Shown here: positions 1 through 7,642 of the stretch, in pieces
Numbering within the stretch: position 1 is the stretch's first letter
Layout: every line of letters starts with the position of its first letter
NCBI RefSeq assembly: GCF_000426865.1
Contig: NZ_AUGE01000023.1
Coordinates: forward strand, 1-64,000
DNA from: Citrifermentans bremense R1
Lineage (GTDB): Bacteria; Desulfobacterota; Desulfuromonadia; Geobacterales; Geobacteraceae
DNA: 64,000 bases
Reading direction: 5' to 3'
Program-made: the position numbers and the translations under genes
The notes under the pieces: generated by a model
What the model was told of the DNA's origin: nothing
Seen by the model: the letters and a program-made list of their open reading frames with translations, nothing else
Databases searched by the model: none

Positions 1-2
1 AC

Positions 3-302
3 AATATCTTCGTAGAACGGCTCTGGCGTAGCGTCAAGCACGAGGATGTGTACCTGAAAGGGTACGTCGACATGCTCGGATTACAGTTGGGTCTGACACA
101 GTATTTCGAGTTTTACAACACGGAGCGGCCCCATCAATCGCTGGGCAACCGCACTCCAGTCGAGGTCTACCATACGGCCAGCGGCGGCGGAGCAAGAATC
201 GTAGACAAATTTGTTGAGCGTAAAACCACGCTCAAAATCGGGGCAGCGCCGGTCAGCTGCGCGACCGGGCACCACCTTAAACTCGATGCTTTATTGTCTT
301 GA
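3..302 (+). CDS. IS3-family transposase (OrfB/integrase core), C-terminal fragment
   Basis: The reading frame is open from the window edge and ends at a TGA at 300-302, giving about 99 residues. It carries the end of the rve (DDE) integrase core: NIFVERLWRSVKHED followed by a FYNTERPHQSL block with the conserved Asn, Arg-Pro-His and Leu near the catalytic Glu region. This pattern is typical of IS3-family OrfB proteins. The first D and the second D would lie upstream of the window. Just after the stop, TGTCTTGACTATAGGG...CCACTCA (about 296-318) resembles the right terminal inverted repeat of some IS3 elements, so the element may end near 318. That end is only a guess because the other terminus is not visible. 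Confidence 0.85.
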   Translation, partial: NIFVERLWRSVKHEDVYLKGYVDMLGLQLGLTQYFEFYNTERPHQSLGNRTPVEVYHTASGGGARIVDKFVERKTTLKIGAAPVSCATGHHLKLDALLS

Positions 303-1039
303 CTATAGGGTCCACTCAATAGTACGTGAAAGTATTGTGAAAGCTCTTTACGCGAAGGTTACCTCAGCGTGTTTTGCCTCAGGGGGGGTAACCCCTCTCT
401 ACAACCTTGTGATCCTGGAAAGGTAAAAGTTAGGATTGATAAGGATTCAACAGGCAACGAATGATGACAAACGGGATGGTTTAGGATGCCAAGGACTATA
501 AGGCCTCGGTTTACCCCCAAGAGCCTAGGATTCTAAGGATTTCAGATAAGGAATATTGCTGTTTGTGCTCAAGGCCAGTTCTCGACGTACAGATCGAGGT
601 GGAAGCTCGATCGATTAGGCAAGGACTACGAGGCGGGCGAAAGATTAGCACTTTAGACAAATTAAAAACAAGGGGTCGTAAGTTCCCAATTGGCAAAGCA
701 GCAGACCGTAACGCAAGTGAACCTACAGGTAGCCTCGATAGTGAATATTGGAGATGCCCACCCTGTGATCGGATGGGGAAGGCTGTCGCATACGGGCTCA
801 GAAAACGGAATCGGCTCATGTGATCTCCCGGGGTAGCAGGAACGGCATGTTGCAGAAGATTAGCAGTCCAGTGCTGGAGACCCAATACGGTGATGTTGAG
901 GGACATCAACTGGCGCGTATAAAGGAACCGGGTATGCACGATTTGGCATTCCGGTTCTTTACGGGAAATACAAATTATATAAGGTGCCGACAACAGCAGG
1001 CTGGACGAAAGTGCATGCCTTACAGTGAAGAACATCGGA

Positions 1040-1112
1040 AAGCCGGGTGCGGGAAAACTGCAAGCACGGTTTGATGAGGGAGGGCAGGGTGACACCTGCT
1101 CTCTACTCTACT
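1040..1112 (+). ncRNA. Group II intron 3' end: domains V and VI (remnant)
   Basis: Domain V is 1040-1072. The lower stem AAGCCG/CGGTTT keeps the AGC catalytic triad with its G-U pair. A two-base bulge and an upper stem TGCGG/CTGCA capped by a GAAAA loop follow. Domain VI is 1076-1108: a 13-bp stem (GAGGGAGGGCAGG with CCTGCTCTCT-A-CTC) interrupted only by one unpaired A at 1105, as expected for the lariat branch point. The splice site should be 7-8 bases further, near 1112. No intact reverse transcriptase is present upstream, so this is an ORF-less or degenerate intron. Its 5' end, somewhere after about 320, could not be placed. Confidence 0.75.
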
Positions 1113-1549
1113 ACAACTGGCGATTAATAATGGTGACTTATGTTGTAGGCGCCCGGCGTCTATACATCTTGAGGATGGAGGGGCCTCGATGTGGTTTTGG
1201 TTGGTATCGTTTTTTGTATTTATTGATACTAACAGAGGTTTTATCCCCGTTATTCGGGCACTTTGCTATGCCTGACTGCCCCTCCTCCTTGTTGCGCTGC
1301 AGGCATGGATTATTTCTGTGTGATGACCTAAATTAGATTAACATTAAAAATATAGACAGTAAGATGTTGAATCTTGTATACAACTAATCATTTGAAGCGA
1401 TCATTAGGGGGATGGAAAAGATACTCCTATTTGTACATGACAAGCCAAAAGGAACTGGCAGTGGTCCAAAGATGTCCTGAAAAGGTTCCTCTCCCGCCGC
1501 CGATTGTTCGCCACCAGTGCTGACGTCGAGTAGTGAAGCCATAACTTGA

Positions 1550-1626
1550 GGAACCGGATGCGTTAATTGCGCAAGTCCAGACCTGTGGGAGCTCTAGGGA
1601 AAACAACGCCCCAGGGCCACCCATCG
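1550..1626 (+). ncRNA. Second group II intron 3' end: domains V and VI (decayed)
   Basis: GGAACCGGATGCGTTAATTG followed by GCGCAAGTCC resembles domain V of bacterial-class introns. The upper stem TGCGT/GCGCA is intact, while the lower stem has about two mismatches. It is followed by CTGTGGGAG and a domain VI-like stem from 1587 to 1622: GGG/CCC, an unpaired A at 1619, then G-CTCTA-GGG paired with CCCC-AGGG-C with one bulge. The 3' splice site would be near 1626. Sequence and loop type differ from the copy at 1040, so this is a separate intron, not a duplication. No reverse transcriptase frame is left. Confidence 0.6.
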
Positions 1627-2008
1627 CAGTCTGGGTAAAGGCTCTGGGACCGTCCTCTGTAGGATGGGGAGATTTATTGCAAATTATAGTTGCATTTGAA
1701 GTGGTTTGATTTTTAAGTTTTAATAAAAGGGCTGCTACCGATAAGAGCAAAATCAGAGTAATCTGATGACGCAAAACCATAGGGTCCATTGCAGGTTGAG
1801 TGGATTGCCGGTTACCGAAGAGCGGGAATTTCAAGGCGCCCATAGCCTCTGGTGAAACACCAGAGGGAGGGTGCTTTTTTTATCAATTTTACTTGAATGT
1901 AAAGAAGACATTGGTTAGTTTTGCCGCTTGAATTTCATTAACATATCATTAACATTGCCTTATTTTGAAACGTTTCCTATGCAGTAAAACCTATAACTGG
2001 AGGGTTAC

Positions 2009-2611
2009 GTGGAGTTGAGAAAAATTTTCATTGCGTGCAGTATGATGCTTGGTCTTTTTGTCGTCTCGGGGTGTGCTGCATCTTTCCCTGGAAAGGACCT
2101 GTCAAATCTTGACTACAACAAATTGACCGTTGTAGAGCCGAAACGTCCGCTATTTATCTCTGTAAGTGTTTACACTAGGGACGATACCATTAACCTCGGC
2201 GCTTCGGCGATTTTCAAAGAAAAACTCCTGCGCGATCTTGGTGCTAGCAATCTTTTTGAGAGTGTTTCGAGTGGGGAAACGAACACTGGATTGCAACTTA
2301 AATATAACATCAAAACCGATGGTACCCCGGCTTTCGTGGCCAGGCTTGCAGGCATGGTTTCAGGCTTGACTTTTGGCCTGATCCCGGTACATGTGACCGA
2401 CGAATACTTCATGTCGGTTGAGGTGTGGGACCACGGCAAACTTCTTAAGAAATACGATTACGAGAACAGCACCGGAACTTGGCTCTCGCTGTTTATGGCT
2501 CCTTTCGGGGAGAAGGCCAATAAAGTTACGGATAAAATCTTCGATGACATGTCCATCCGGGCAATGTCAGCGATCAGTAGCGATAAGCTCCTGGTTACCA
2601 GCACAAAGTAG
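2009..2611 (+). CDS. Putative lipoprotein of unknown function
   Basis: This is a 200-residue protein with a type II signal peptide: a short basic n-region, a hydrophobic core to about residue 20, and the lipobox VSGC followed by AA, so Cys22 is probably lipidated. The start is GTG, with CTGGAGGG about 5 bases upstream. The mature part has a mixed alpha/beta composition with a hydrophobic Gly-rich segment near residues 110-130 (AGMVSGLTFGLIPVHV) that could be buried or membrane-associated. I recognise no family. The gene stands alone in the AT-rich left region and is followed by a strong terminator. Confidence 0.8.
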   Translation: MELRKIFIACSMMLGLFVVSGCAASFPGKDLSNLDYNKLTVVEPKRPLFISVSVYTRDDTINLGASAIFKEKLLRDLGASNLFESVSSGETNTGLQLKYNIKTDGTPAFVARLAGMVSGLTFGLIPVHVTDEYFMSVEVWDHGKLLKKYDYENSTGTWLSLFMAPFGEKANKVTDKIFDDMSIRAMSAISSDKLLVTSTK

Positions 2612-2633
2612 ACATGTTGTGCAGATGAAAACC

Positions 2634-2676
2634 AACGAAGCCGCATCTCACAGGGGATGCGGCTTCGTTGCATTTT
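2634..2676 (+). terminator. Rho-independent terminator after the lipoprotein gene
   Basis: A perfect 14-bp stem AACGAAGCCGCATC / GATGCGGCTTCGTT with an 8-base loop is followed by GCATTTT. It lies 22 bases after the lipoprotein stop codon. Confidence 0.85.
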
Positions 2677-2899
2677 GGGGTAACCAGCGCCCTCCCAGCC
2701 AACATTTCATCGATGTAGTAGTGAATATTTAGAGGATCTGAATGTCCTCAACGATGGCACTGTCAGACAAAACCAACGATATTGTGAATCGGATTTCAAC
2801 TTTAACCCACCTTAGGCATTACAAGGCCCCACTTTAAGAAAGTAACCATGTGATATCTAGTAGGGGGTGGGTTAACCTTGGACGCCGATACTGGGTTAA

Positions 2900-3082
2900 A
2901 ATTCGAAGCCGATCAACAATGAGGTGTACGGAAAATATGCTGAGGGGGTGGAGGAGGATTATCACGAGATACTCAACTACCTTGGGCGAGACTTTGTCAA
3001 GTACAAGAAGAAGCCCCTGTCCTCCTACAAGAAGCTTTCGTGTGAAAGTTCTTGTGAAAGTCAGGGGCTTGGCAGCAGATAA
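2900..3082 (+). pseudogene. Fragment resembling a phage/island integrase C-terminus
   Basis: An open frame after the stop at 2897 encodes about 60 residues, NSKPINNEVYGKYAEGVEE...NYLGRDF...YKKK, ending at TAA 3080-3082. The pattern E-VYGKY-EG-EED-I--Y-G-DF resembles the tails of some tyrosine recombinases, but the catalytic R-H-R-Y box is absent. There is no start codon or ribosome-binding site. It ends 25 bases from the 3' end of tRNA-Ser, the usual place for an integrase of a tRNA-borne island. Family assignment rests on context and weak similarity. Confidence 0.45.
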
Positions 3083-3107
3083 CTGACTGTTATCGCTGCG
3101 TTTTTAA

Positions 3108-3195
3108 TGGCGGAGAGATAGGGATTCGAACCCTAGGTACCTTTCGGTACACCTGATTTCGAGTCAGGCACCATCGACCACTCGGACATCTCTCC
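3108..3195 (-). tRNA. tRNA-Ser (anticodon CGA)
   Basis: Read on the minus strand it starts GGAGAGATGTCCGAG and ends GGTTCGAATCC...CTCTCCGCCA with CCA encoded. The anticodon arm CCTGACTCGAAATCAGG shows anticodon CGA. A long variable arm (GGTGTACC GAAA GGTACC) confirms a class II serine tRNA. The acceptor stem GGAGAGA pairs with TCTCTCC. The integrase-like fragment lies just beyond its 3' end. Confidence 0.95.
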
Positions 3196-3292
3196 GAATA
3201 TTGCTTTTCCACCTCTTTGCAGAGGGTCGAAAAGATATACCTTATTTCGATTCGAAATTCAAGCTCTGGTTTTTTTGCTCATAGCGCCTGTC

Positions 3293-3553
3293 TCAATAGG
3301 TGAGCCCGGCGTAAAAATCCTGCAGATACTGGCGCTGGGTCTTGGTCGTGACTCCGCGGGCGTCTATCTCTGACAGTATGCGCCAGATGAGACCCAGTTC
3401 GCTGTAAACACGCAACACGGCTGACAGCTGGTGCCGGGCATGTTCTTCTGTCGCTATGGTCCCTTGCAGCAGCTCTTCGGTGTAGGCTGCAAGTCTGGTG
3501 ATTTCGTGATGTGTTGCCATGACGGCAATGGGGGTGATTTCGTCTGTTTGCAT
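3293..3553 (-). CDS. Small hypothetical helical protein
   Basis: This 86-residue acidic-to-neutral protein begins MQTDEITPIAV and appears almost entirely helical. It has no signal peptide, no Cys and no membrane segment. GAAGAGGGG lies 7 bases before the ATG. The helix pattern with HHEITRLAAYTEELL could be a coiled-coil-like or four-helix-bundle protein, but I recognise no family. It follows tadA on the same strand, about 65 bases after the tadA stop, and could be cotranscribed with it. Confidence 0.6.
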   Translation of the reverse strand: MQTDEITPIAVMATHHEITRLAAYTEELLQGTIATEEHARHQLSAVLRVYSELGLIWRILSEIDARGVTTKTQRQYLQDFYAGLTY

Positions 3554-3618
3554 AGGCGCCCCTCTTCAAGCGAAGAAACTTGTTTCGTTTTGCCTATTCG
3601 GCAGGGGGCGAAAAATGT

Positions 3619-4119
3619 TTAATTATTTCCGAAAGCGGGTGAGGATTTTTTCACGCTCCTTTTCTTCGCCCTCAGTTCGGCGAAAAACCCGGACAGCATG
3701 GAGGAGGTTTCTTCGCACCTGATCCCGGGGGTGAGTACGACGCTGTGGTTCAGCCTCTTGTCGTCGGAAAGGTCGTAGAGAGATCCGGCGGCTCCTCCCT
3801 TTGGGTCGTAACTCCCGAAAACGACGCGGTCCAGGCGGGAGAGGATGACGGCTCCCATGCACATGGTGCAGGGCTCAAGGGTCACATAGAGGGTGGCGCC
3901 GGTCAGGCGCCAACTGGCAAGCTTCTTGGCGGCTTTGCGGATGGCGATCATCTCGGCGTGCGCCGCGGGGTCCTGATTGCGCTCCCTGAGGTTGTGCCCC
4001 CGTGCGATGATGACCCCATCCTTGACTATGACGGCGCCTATCGGTACTTCGCCTATCGCTTCGGCCCTTCTTGCCTGCGCTATTGCCTTGCCCATCCAAT
4101 AATGATCGTCTCTTTGCAT
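3619..4119 (-). CDS. tadA: tRNA-specific adenosine deaminase TadA
   Basis: TadA deaminates A34 of tRNA-Arg(ACG) to inosine so that one tRNA reads several codons; the protein acts in the cytosol. The sequence has the zinc-dependent cytidine/deoxycytidylate deaminase signature: HAE (His ligand plus proton-shuttling Glu) near residue 54 and PCTMC (two Cys ligands) near residue 84. The GEVPIGAV motif typical of TadA precedes them. The chosen ATG (MQRDDHYW) has AAAGGA at good spacing. The frame stays open 8 codons further to a TTG at 4143 with no good ribosome site. About 166 residues is normal for the family. Confidence 0.93.
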   Translation of the reverse strand: MQRDDHYWMGKAIAQARRAEAIGEVPIGAVIVKDGVIIARGHNLRERNQDPAAHAEMIAIRKAAKKLASWRLTGATLYVTLEPCTMCMGAVILSRLDRVVFGSYDPKGGAAGSLYDLSDDKRLNHSVVLTPGIRCEETSSMLSGFFAELRAKKRSVKKSSPAFGNN

Positions 4120-4143
4120 CCTGTTCCTTTGAACTTGCAACAA

Positions 4144-4563
4144 TCAATGCAGGCCTTCGCCGGTGGTGGTCATGACCAGTTTGCCGTGCTTCACTCCCTT
4201 GACCCCGATCAGTTCGTCGGCAATCCTGCGCACGTCGCGGGCCTTGCCGCGTACCACGAGCACTTCGAGGCAGTTGTGGGCGTCGAGATGGACGTGCAGT
4301 GCGGAGATGATCTGGTCGTGATGCGCGTGCTGGTGCTCGGTGAGCTTGTCGGAAAGATCGCGGACGTGGTGGTTGTAGACGAGGGTGACGGTGCCGACGC
4401 CTTCTTTTTCCCCTTCCTCCCAGTCGAGCTCTACCTGGGCTGCCCGGATCAGGTCGCGGATCGCCTCGGAGCGATTGGCGTAACCTTTCTGCTCAATGAG
4501 CCTGTCGAAACTCTCAAGCAATTGGTCGTCCATCGATATACCAAACCTTACTGTCTCACCCAT
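4144..4563 (-). CDS. nikR: Nickel-responsive transcriptional regulator, NikR family
   Basis: This is a 139-residue ribbon-helix-helix plus ACT-like regulator. Residues 1-45 ([19 protein letters not shown]...[11 protein letters not shown]) form the DNA-binding domain. In the C-terminal domain His79, His90, His92 and Cys98 (HVHLDAHNC) line up with the square-planar nickel ligands of E. coli NikR (His76, His87, His89, Cys95). The start is set by AAGGAG upstream of MGETVRFG. The open frame continues further upstream into an intergenic repeat and is not coding there. No nik transporter lies nearby, so its target is unknown. Confidence 0.9.
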
Positions 4564-4621
4564 GCATGACTCTCCTTGTGAAGGTGCCACACTATACGTG
4601 AAACAGCTTCCGGAGTCAAAA

Positions 4622-4822
4622 ACGTAAGGCGGAGAAAGGCGGAACACAGAGGTCACGGAGGTACACGGAGGACACAGAGGTTTTTTCTGGGAAAGGCTAA
4701 AAGCAATCACCACAGAGGTACACAGAGGAACCACAGAGGAAAGACAAAAGCTCAAGGGCTTTGATCCAGCAAAACCCTCGCCTCTGCTTTTCCTCTGTGA
4801 TCCTCTGTGTCCTCTGTGGTGA
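4622..4822. repeat. Imperfect inverted repeat built from CACAGAGG units
   Basis: Multiple CACAGAGG / CACGGAGG units on the left (4640-4740) are mirrored by CCTCTGTG units on the right (4790-4820): TCACGGAGGTACACGGAGGA, CCACAGAGGTACACAGAGGA, then CCTCTGTGATCCTCTGTGTC. The whole can fold into a long irregular hairpin between nikR and the reductase gene. It looks like a dispersed intergenic element. Confidence 0.75.
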
Positions 4823-4841
4823 AAGATTTGAGGTTTTTTGA

Positions 4842-5729
4842 CTAGGGCTTGAGGTAACTGCGGATGCCTGGTTCGAGGCGGGTGGGCTGGAAGGTGAAGG
4901 TCCTGCGCCAGTCGCCGTCACAGATGTTTCCCTGCACCAGCATGGTGATCTGGTCGGAGGTGACGGGGAAGAAGGAAAAACCTTCGAAAAGCGGCACCAC
5001 CAGGCGCATCAGCGGCAGCGGGTTTTTGATCTTCAGCACCAGCCCCTTTCCCATGACCCGTGCGATGGTGTCGAGCAGTTCGTTGTAACTTAACCGGTCG
5101 GGACCGCAGAGCTCAAAAGTCTCGCCAATGGCCTCCGGTTTCTCCAGGGCCTCGGCGAAGCAGCGCGCCACGTCGTCCGCGCTTATGGGTTGCAACTGAT
5201 ATTCGCCGTCGCCTATGACCGGCATCGCCGGCAACATCCTGAGGAGCCCGGCCAATTGGTTGATGAAATCATCCTTCGGGCCGAAGATGATGGAGGGGCG
5301 GAAGATGGTGTAGTCGAGACCCGAGGCGCGTACCGCTTCTTCCGCCTCGAACTTGCTTTTGAAGTAGCGCGCTTCGCTGTTGGCGCGGGTTCCGAGGGCG
5401 GACATCTGGAGGTGGCGCGATACTCCGTTTTTCTTCGCTGCGGCGATGATGTTGCGGGTGGCTTCGACGTGAAGCCGCTGGAAGGTGATGCCGCGCCCGG
5501 GGAATTCGCGAATAATGCCGATCAGGTTGATGGTGGCGTCGCATCCCTTGACGGCATCGGTGAAGCTCTCGGGGAGTGTTGCGTCACCCTCGATCTCTTC
5601 GATGCCGGCGAGTTTTTCGCTTGCTCCCTTTCGGTGTACCAGCAGCCGAATGCTATGGCCGCGCTCAAGCAGGGCTTGCCTTACATGACCGCCTACAAAA
5701 CCGGTTCCGCCGGCTAGAAATACTCTCAT
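4842..5729 (-). CDS. NAD(P)-binding atypical SDR / NDUFA9-like protein
   Basis: This 295-residue Rossmann protein starts [16 protein letters not shown], with the GxxGxxG dinucleotide-binding motif. Residues RLLVHR end beta-2, where the basic residue suggests NADPH preference. The motif [19 protein letters not shown] and a degenerate catalytic region (QMSALGT, then [12 protein letters not shown] in place of YxxxK) match the atypical SDR subgroup related to mitochondrial complex I subunit NDUFA9. The start has GGGAGGGG just upstream. The 107 residues open in frame further upstream are not credible. Substrate is unknown. Confidence 0.85.
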
Positions 5730-5879
5730 AGCCCCTCCCTTTGAAGCTTTTTCCGCAGCGCAAAGTGTATCAAGAGTTGGCAAAATCTCCATTGAGCGGC
5801 TTGTCGTATACAAATACTTGTGCTGAGATGCGTCTTGTGTTAAAAAACCTTTCAAATCAAACGCTAGAGGAGACAATCC

Positions 5880-6356
5880 ATGGCTGAACAGGGTGATGTT
5901 TGCTACACATTTGAAGCCGCGATAGATATGGCCACCAAAATGGAAGACGAGGGCTTCAGGGCTTACCTGGCCGCTCTTCGCATCGTCAAGGACAAGGCAG
6001 CCCGTGAAATCTTCAAGGAAGCGGCGCTGGATGAGCTTGAGCACAAGCATCAGCTGGAAAAGACCTTAATCGACGGCGAGATGAAAGGGGGGGAGGGGCT
6101 GCACCAGCCGGTGCCGACCATGAACCTCGATTACGTGCTTGCCAAGCGGGAACTCCGCCCCGAGTCCGACGCGCGCGAGGCGCTGGCATACGCCATCCAC
6201 CTGGAGAAAGGATCGATCGATTTTTACCAGAGGATGTCCAAGGGGTGCGAAGGCGCTCCGATGTCGGCGCTCTTCAAGAAGATGCTGGCTGACGAGTCGC
6301 GCCACCTGCAGGAGCTCGAAGACCTGTACGAGCGCCACTTCATGGCGGAAAACTAA
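5880..6356 (+). CDS. Rubrerythrin-like ferritin-family diiron protein
   Basis: This 158-residue four-helix protein resembles the ferritin-like domain of rubrerythrins without the rubredoxin tail. Candidate diiron ligands are seen as E-E-G (KMEDEGFRAY), E-x-x-H (DELEHKHQLE), E-K-G (IHLEKGSIDFYQ) and E-x-x-H (ADESRHLQELEDLY). The usual role is peroxide reduction or iron handling under oxidative stress. AGAGGAGA precedes the ATG. It stands alone and shares a bidirectional terminator with slyD. Confidence 0.85.
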   Translation: MAEQGDVCYTFEAAIDMATKMEDEGFRAYLAALRIVKDKAAREIFKEAALDELEHKHQLEKTLIDGEMKGGEGLHQPVPTMNLDYVLAKRELRPESDAREALAYAIHLEKGSIDFYQRMSKGCEGAPMSALFKKMLADESRHLQELEDLYERHFMAEN

Positions 6357-6386
6357 AAGCGCCAAGCGCGCTTTGGCTTAAGGGAT

Positions 6387-6427
6387 GAAAAAATCCCCTC
6401 CTCGTTGCCGGGGAGGGGATTTTTTTG
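6387..6427. terminator. Bidirectional terminator between convergent genes
   Basis: AAAAAATCCCCTCC ... GGAGGGGATTTTTT, a GC-rich stem flanked by an A-run and a T-run, lies between the ferritin-like gene and the convergent slyD. Confidence 0.9.
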
Positions 6428-6447
6428 TCTGCCGTGAAAGCCTGCCG

Positions 6448-6900
6448 CTAGAGGATCTCTACCAGCTTCAGTTCGAAGTTGAGCGGCTGGCCGGCCAGCG
6501 GGTGGTTGGCGTCGATGGTGATGGTTTCGTTGGTCACCTCGACCACCAGTACGCTGAACACCTGGCCGTCTTCCTGGGTCACTTCGAGCTGCTGCCCGAC
6601 CTCAGGGTTCATTTCGGGAGGCAGATCGCCGCGGGGTACTACCGCAACCATCTCCTGGACCCTCTCGCCGTAGGCTTCCTCGACCGGGATATGGATGGTC
6701 TTGCTTTCACCGACCGAAAGACCTTTTATCCCTGCCTCGAAGCCCGGAATGACTTCTCCCTGTCCAATGGTGAACTCGATCGGGCCATGCCCGCAGCCGC
6801 AATCGTCCTCAGCGCATTCCGAAGAATCGAAAATGGAACCGTCATCGAGCTTCCCCGTATAATGGACCTTTACGCGATCCCCTTCTTTAGCCTGTGCCAT
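6448..6900 (-). CDS. slyD: FKBP-type peptidyl-prolyl isomerase, SlyD-like
   Basis: This 150-residue protein has the SlyD arrangement: a split FKBP domain (VKVHYTGKLDDGSIFDSS...GPIEFTIGQGEVIPGFEAGIKGL) with an inserted-flap chaperone domain near residues 70-125. It should catalyse Pro cis-trans isomerisation and act as a chaperone. Unlike E. coli SlyD, there is no C-terminal His-rich tail. Instead a short Cys/His insert (SECAEDDCGCGHGP) sits at residues 27-40 in the FKBP half and could bind metal. ATG start after a GGTGGCGTT stretch. Confidence 0.88.
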   Translation of the reverse strand: MAQAKEGDRVKVHYTGKLDDGSIFDSSECAEDDCGCGHGPIEFTIGQGEVIPGFEAGIKGLSVGESKTIHIPVEEAYGERVQEMVAVVPRGDLPPEMNPEVGQQLEVTQEDGQVFSVLVVEVTNETITIDANHPLAGQPLNFELKLVEIL

Positions 6901-7120
6901 AACGCCACCTCTTGATTATTTTGGAAAACAAGTGCTGAACGATAACAGACAGTCGGGCAATTATCCACACTAAATTTGCGGATAATGTCGGGGATCTCCC
7001 CGTTAATCGGTGAAAGCAGCCTGATTTTGAAGGATTAGAACGCGTTAAAGCATGCTGTCCCTGCAGCTCAAATTCCTTCACTTCCTGCAGGGGAAATGCT
7101 ATTTATCTCCGGGGGGTACT

Positions 7121-7642
7121 ATGGAGACAAAAAACAGGTCGGTGCTCTTCAACGGCATAGTGGTGGACATCGAGCAGATGGACGTCTTGATAGGGGAGCA
7201 GGGATGGTACACCTACCAGGTGGTGCGTCACCCCGGAGGGGCCGCGGTCCTGCCGCTGCACGACGACTGCTCCGTCACTCTGATCAGGCAGCTCCGCCCT
7301 GCGATCGACGATTTCCTGATGGAGATTCCCGCGGGCCGGCTCGCCAAGGGGGAGGACCCGGCCGCGTGCGCGGCGCGCGAGCTGATCGAGGAGACTGGGC
7401 TGAGGGCCGAAAAGTTCACCCCGCTTGGCATACTGCACCCCTCGCCGGGGGTGTTCGACGAGGTGGTGCACCTTTATCTCGCCACCGGGCTCACCGCCGG
7501 AGAGGCGGAGCCGGAGGACTACGAGGAGATCTCCAGCATCAGGATCCCGTTGCCAAAGGCGCTGGAGATGGCCGCCGACGGGAGCATCACTGACGGAAAG
7601 ACGATAGCTGCGCTCTTACGCGCACAAAGGCATATTGGATGA
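7121..7642 (+). CDS. nudF: Nudix hydrolase, probable ADP-ribose pyrophosphatase
   Basis: This is a 173-residue protein with a complete Nudix box from about residue 67: G-x5-E-x7-REL-x-EE-x-G-L (GRLAKGEDPA...RELIEETGL). The WYTYQVVRHPGGAAVLPL strand and EIPAGR preceding the box are typical of ADP-ribose pyrophosphatases. It hydrolyses ADP-ribose to AMP and ribose-5-phosphate. The ATG at 7121 follows a GGGGGG stretch; an upstream in-frame ATG at 7052 lacks support. It overlaps the next gene by 4 bases, so the two are translationally coupled. Confidence 0.88.
   Translation: METKNRSVLFNGIVVDIEQMDVLIGEQGWYTYQVVRHPGGAAVLPLHDDCSVTLIRQLRPAIDDFLMEIPAGRLAKGEDPAACAARELIEETGLRAEKFTPLGILHPSPGVFDEVVHLYLATGLTAGEAEPEDYEEISSIRIPLPKALEMAADGSITDGKTIAALLRAQRHIG

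Larger units (their letters stand above)
303..2008. other. Gene-poor, AT-richer stretch with two group II intron remnants
   Basis: No open frame here has convincing codon use or a recognisable family. The longer frames (511-1095 minus, 563-823 plus, 1427-1843 minus) look like chance openings. What can be supported are two group II intron 3' ends, near 1040-1112 and 1550-1626 (listed separately). The sequence between them (1113-1549) probably includes intron RNA or flanking debris. A 28-codon frame at 1189-1275 starting MWFWLVSFF is hydrophobic but has no other support. 1628-2000 is AT-rich and upstream of the lipoprotein gene at 2009. Confidence 0.6.

Noticed and set aside
511-1095. 194-residue minus-strand frame in the left region
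   Set aside because: It runs opposite the group II intron RNA, including domain V; composition is not protein-like.
1427-1843. 138-residue minus-strand frame
   Set aside because: It covers the second intron domain V/VI and has no ribosome site or family.
2850-3086. 78-residue plus-strand frame
   Set aside because: Out of frame with the integrase-like fragment, which has the better composition and ends near the tRNA.
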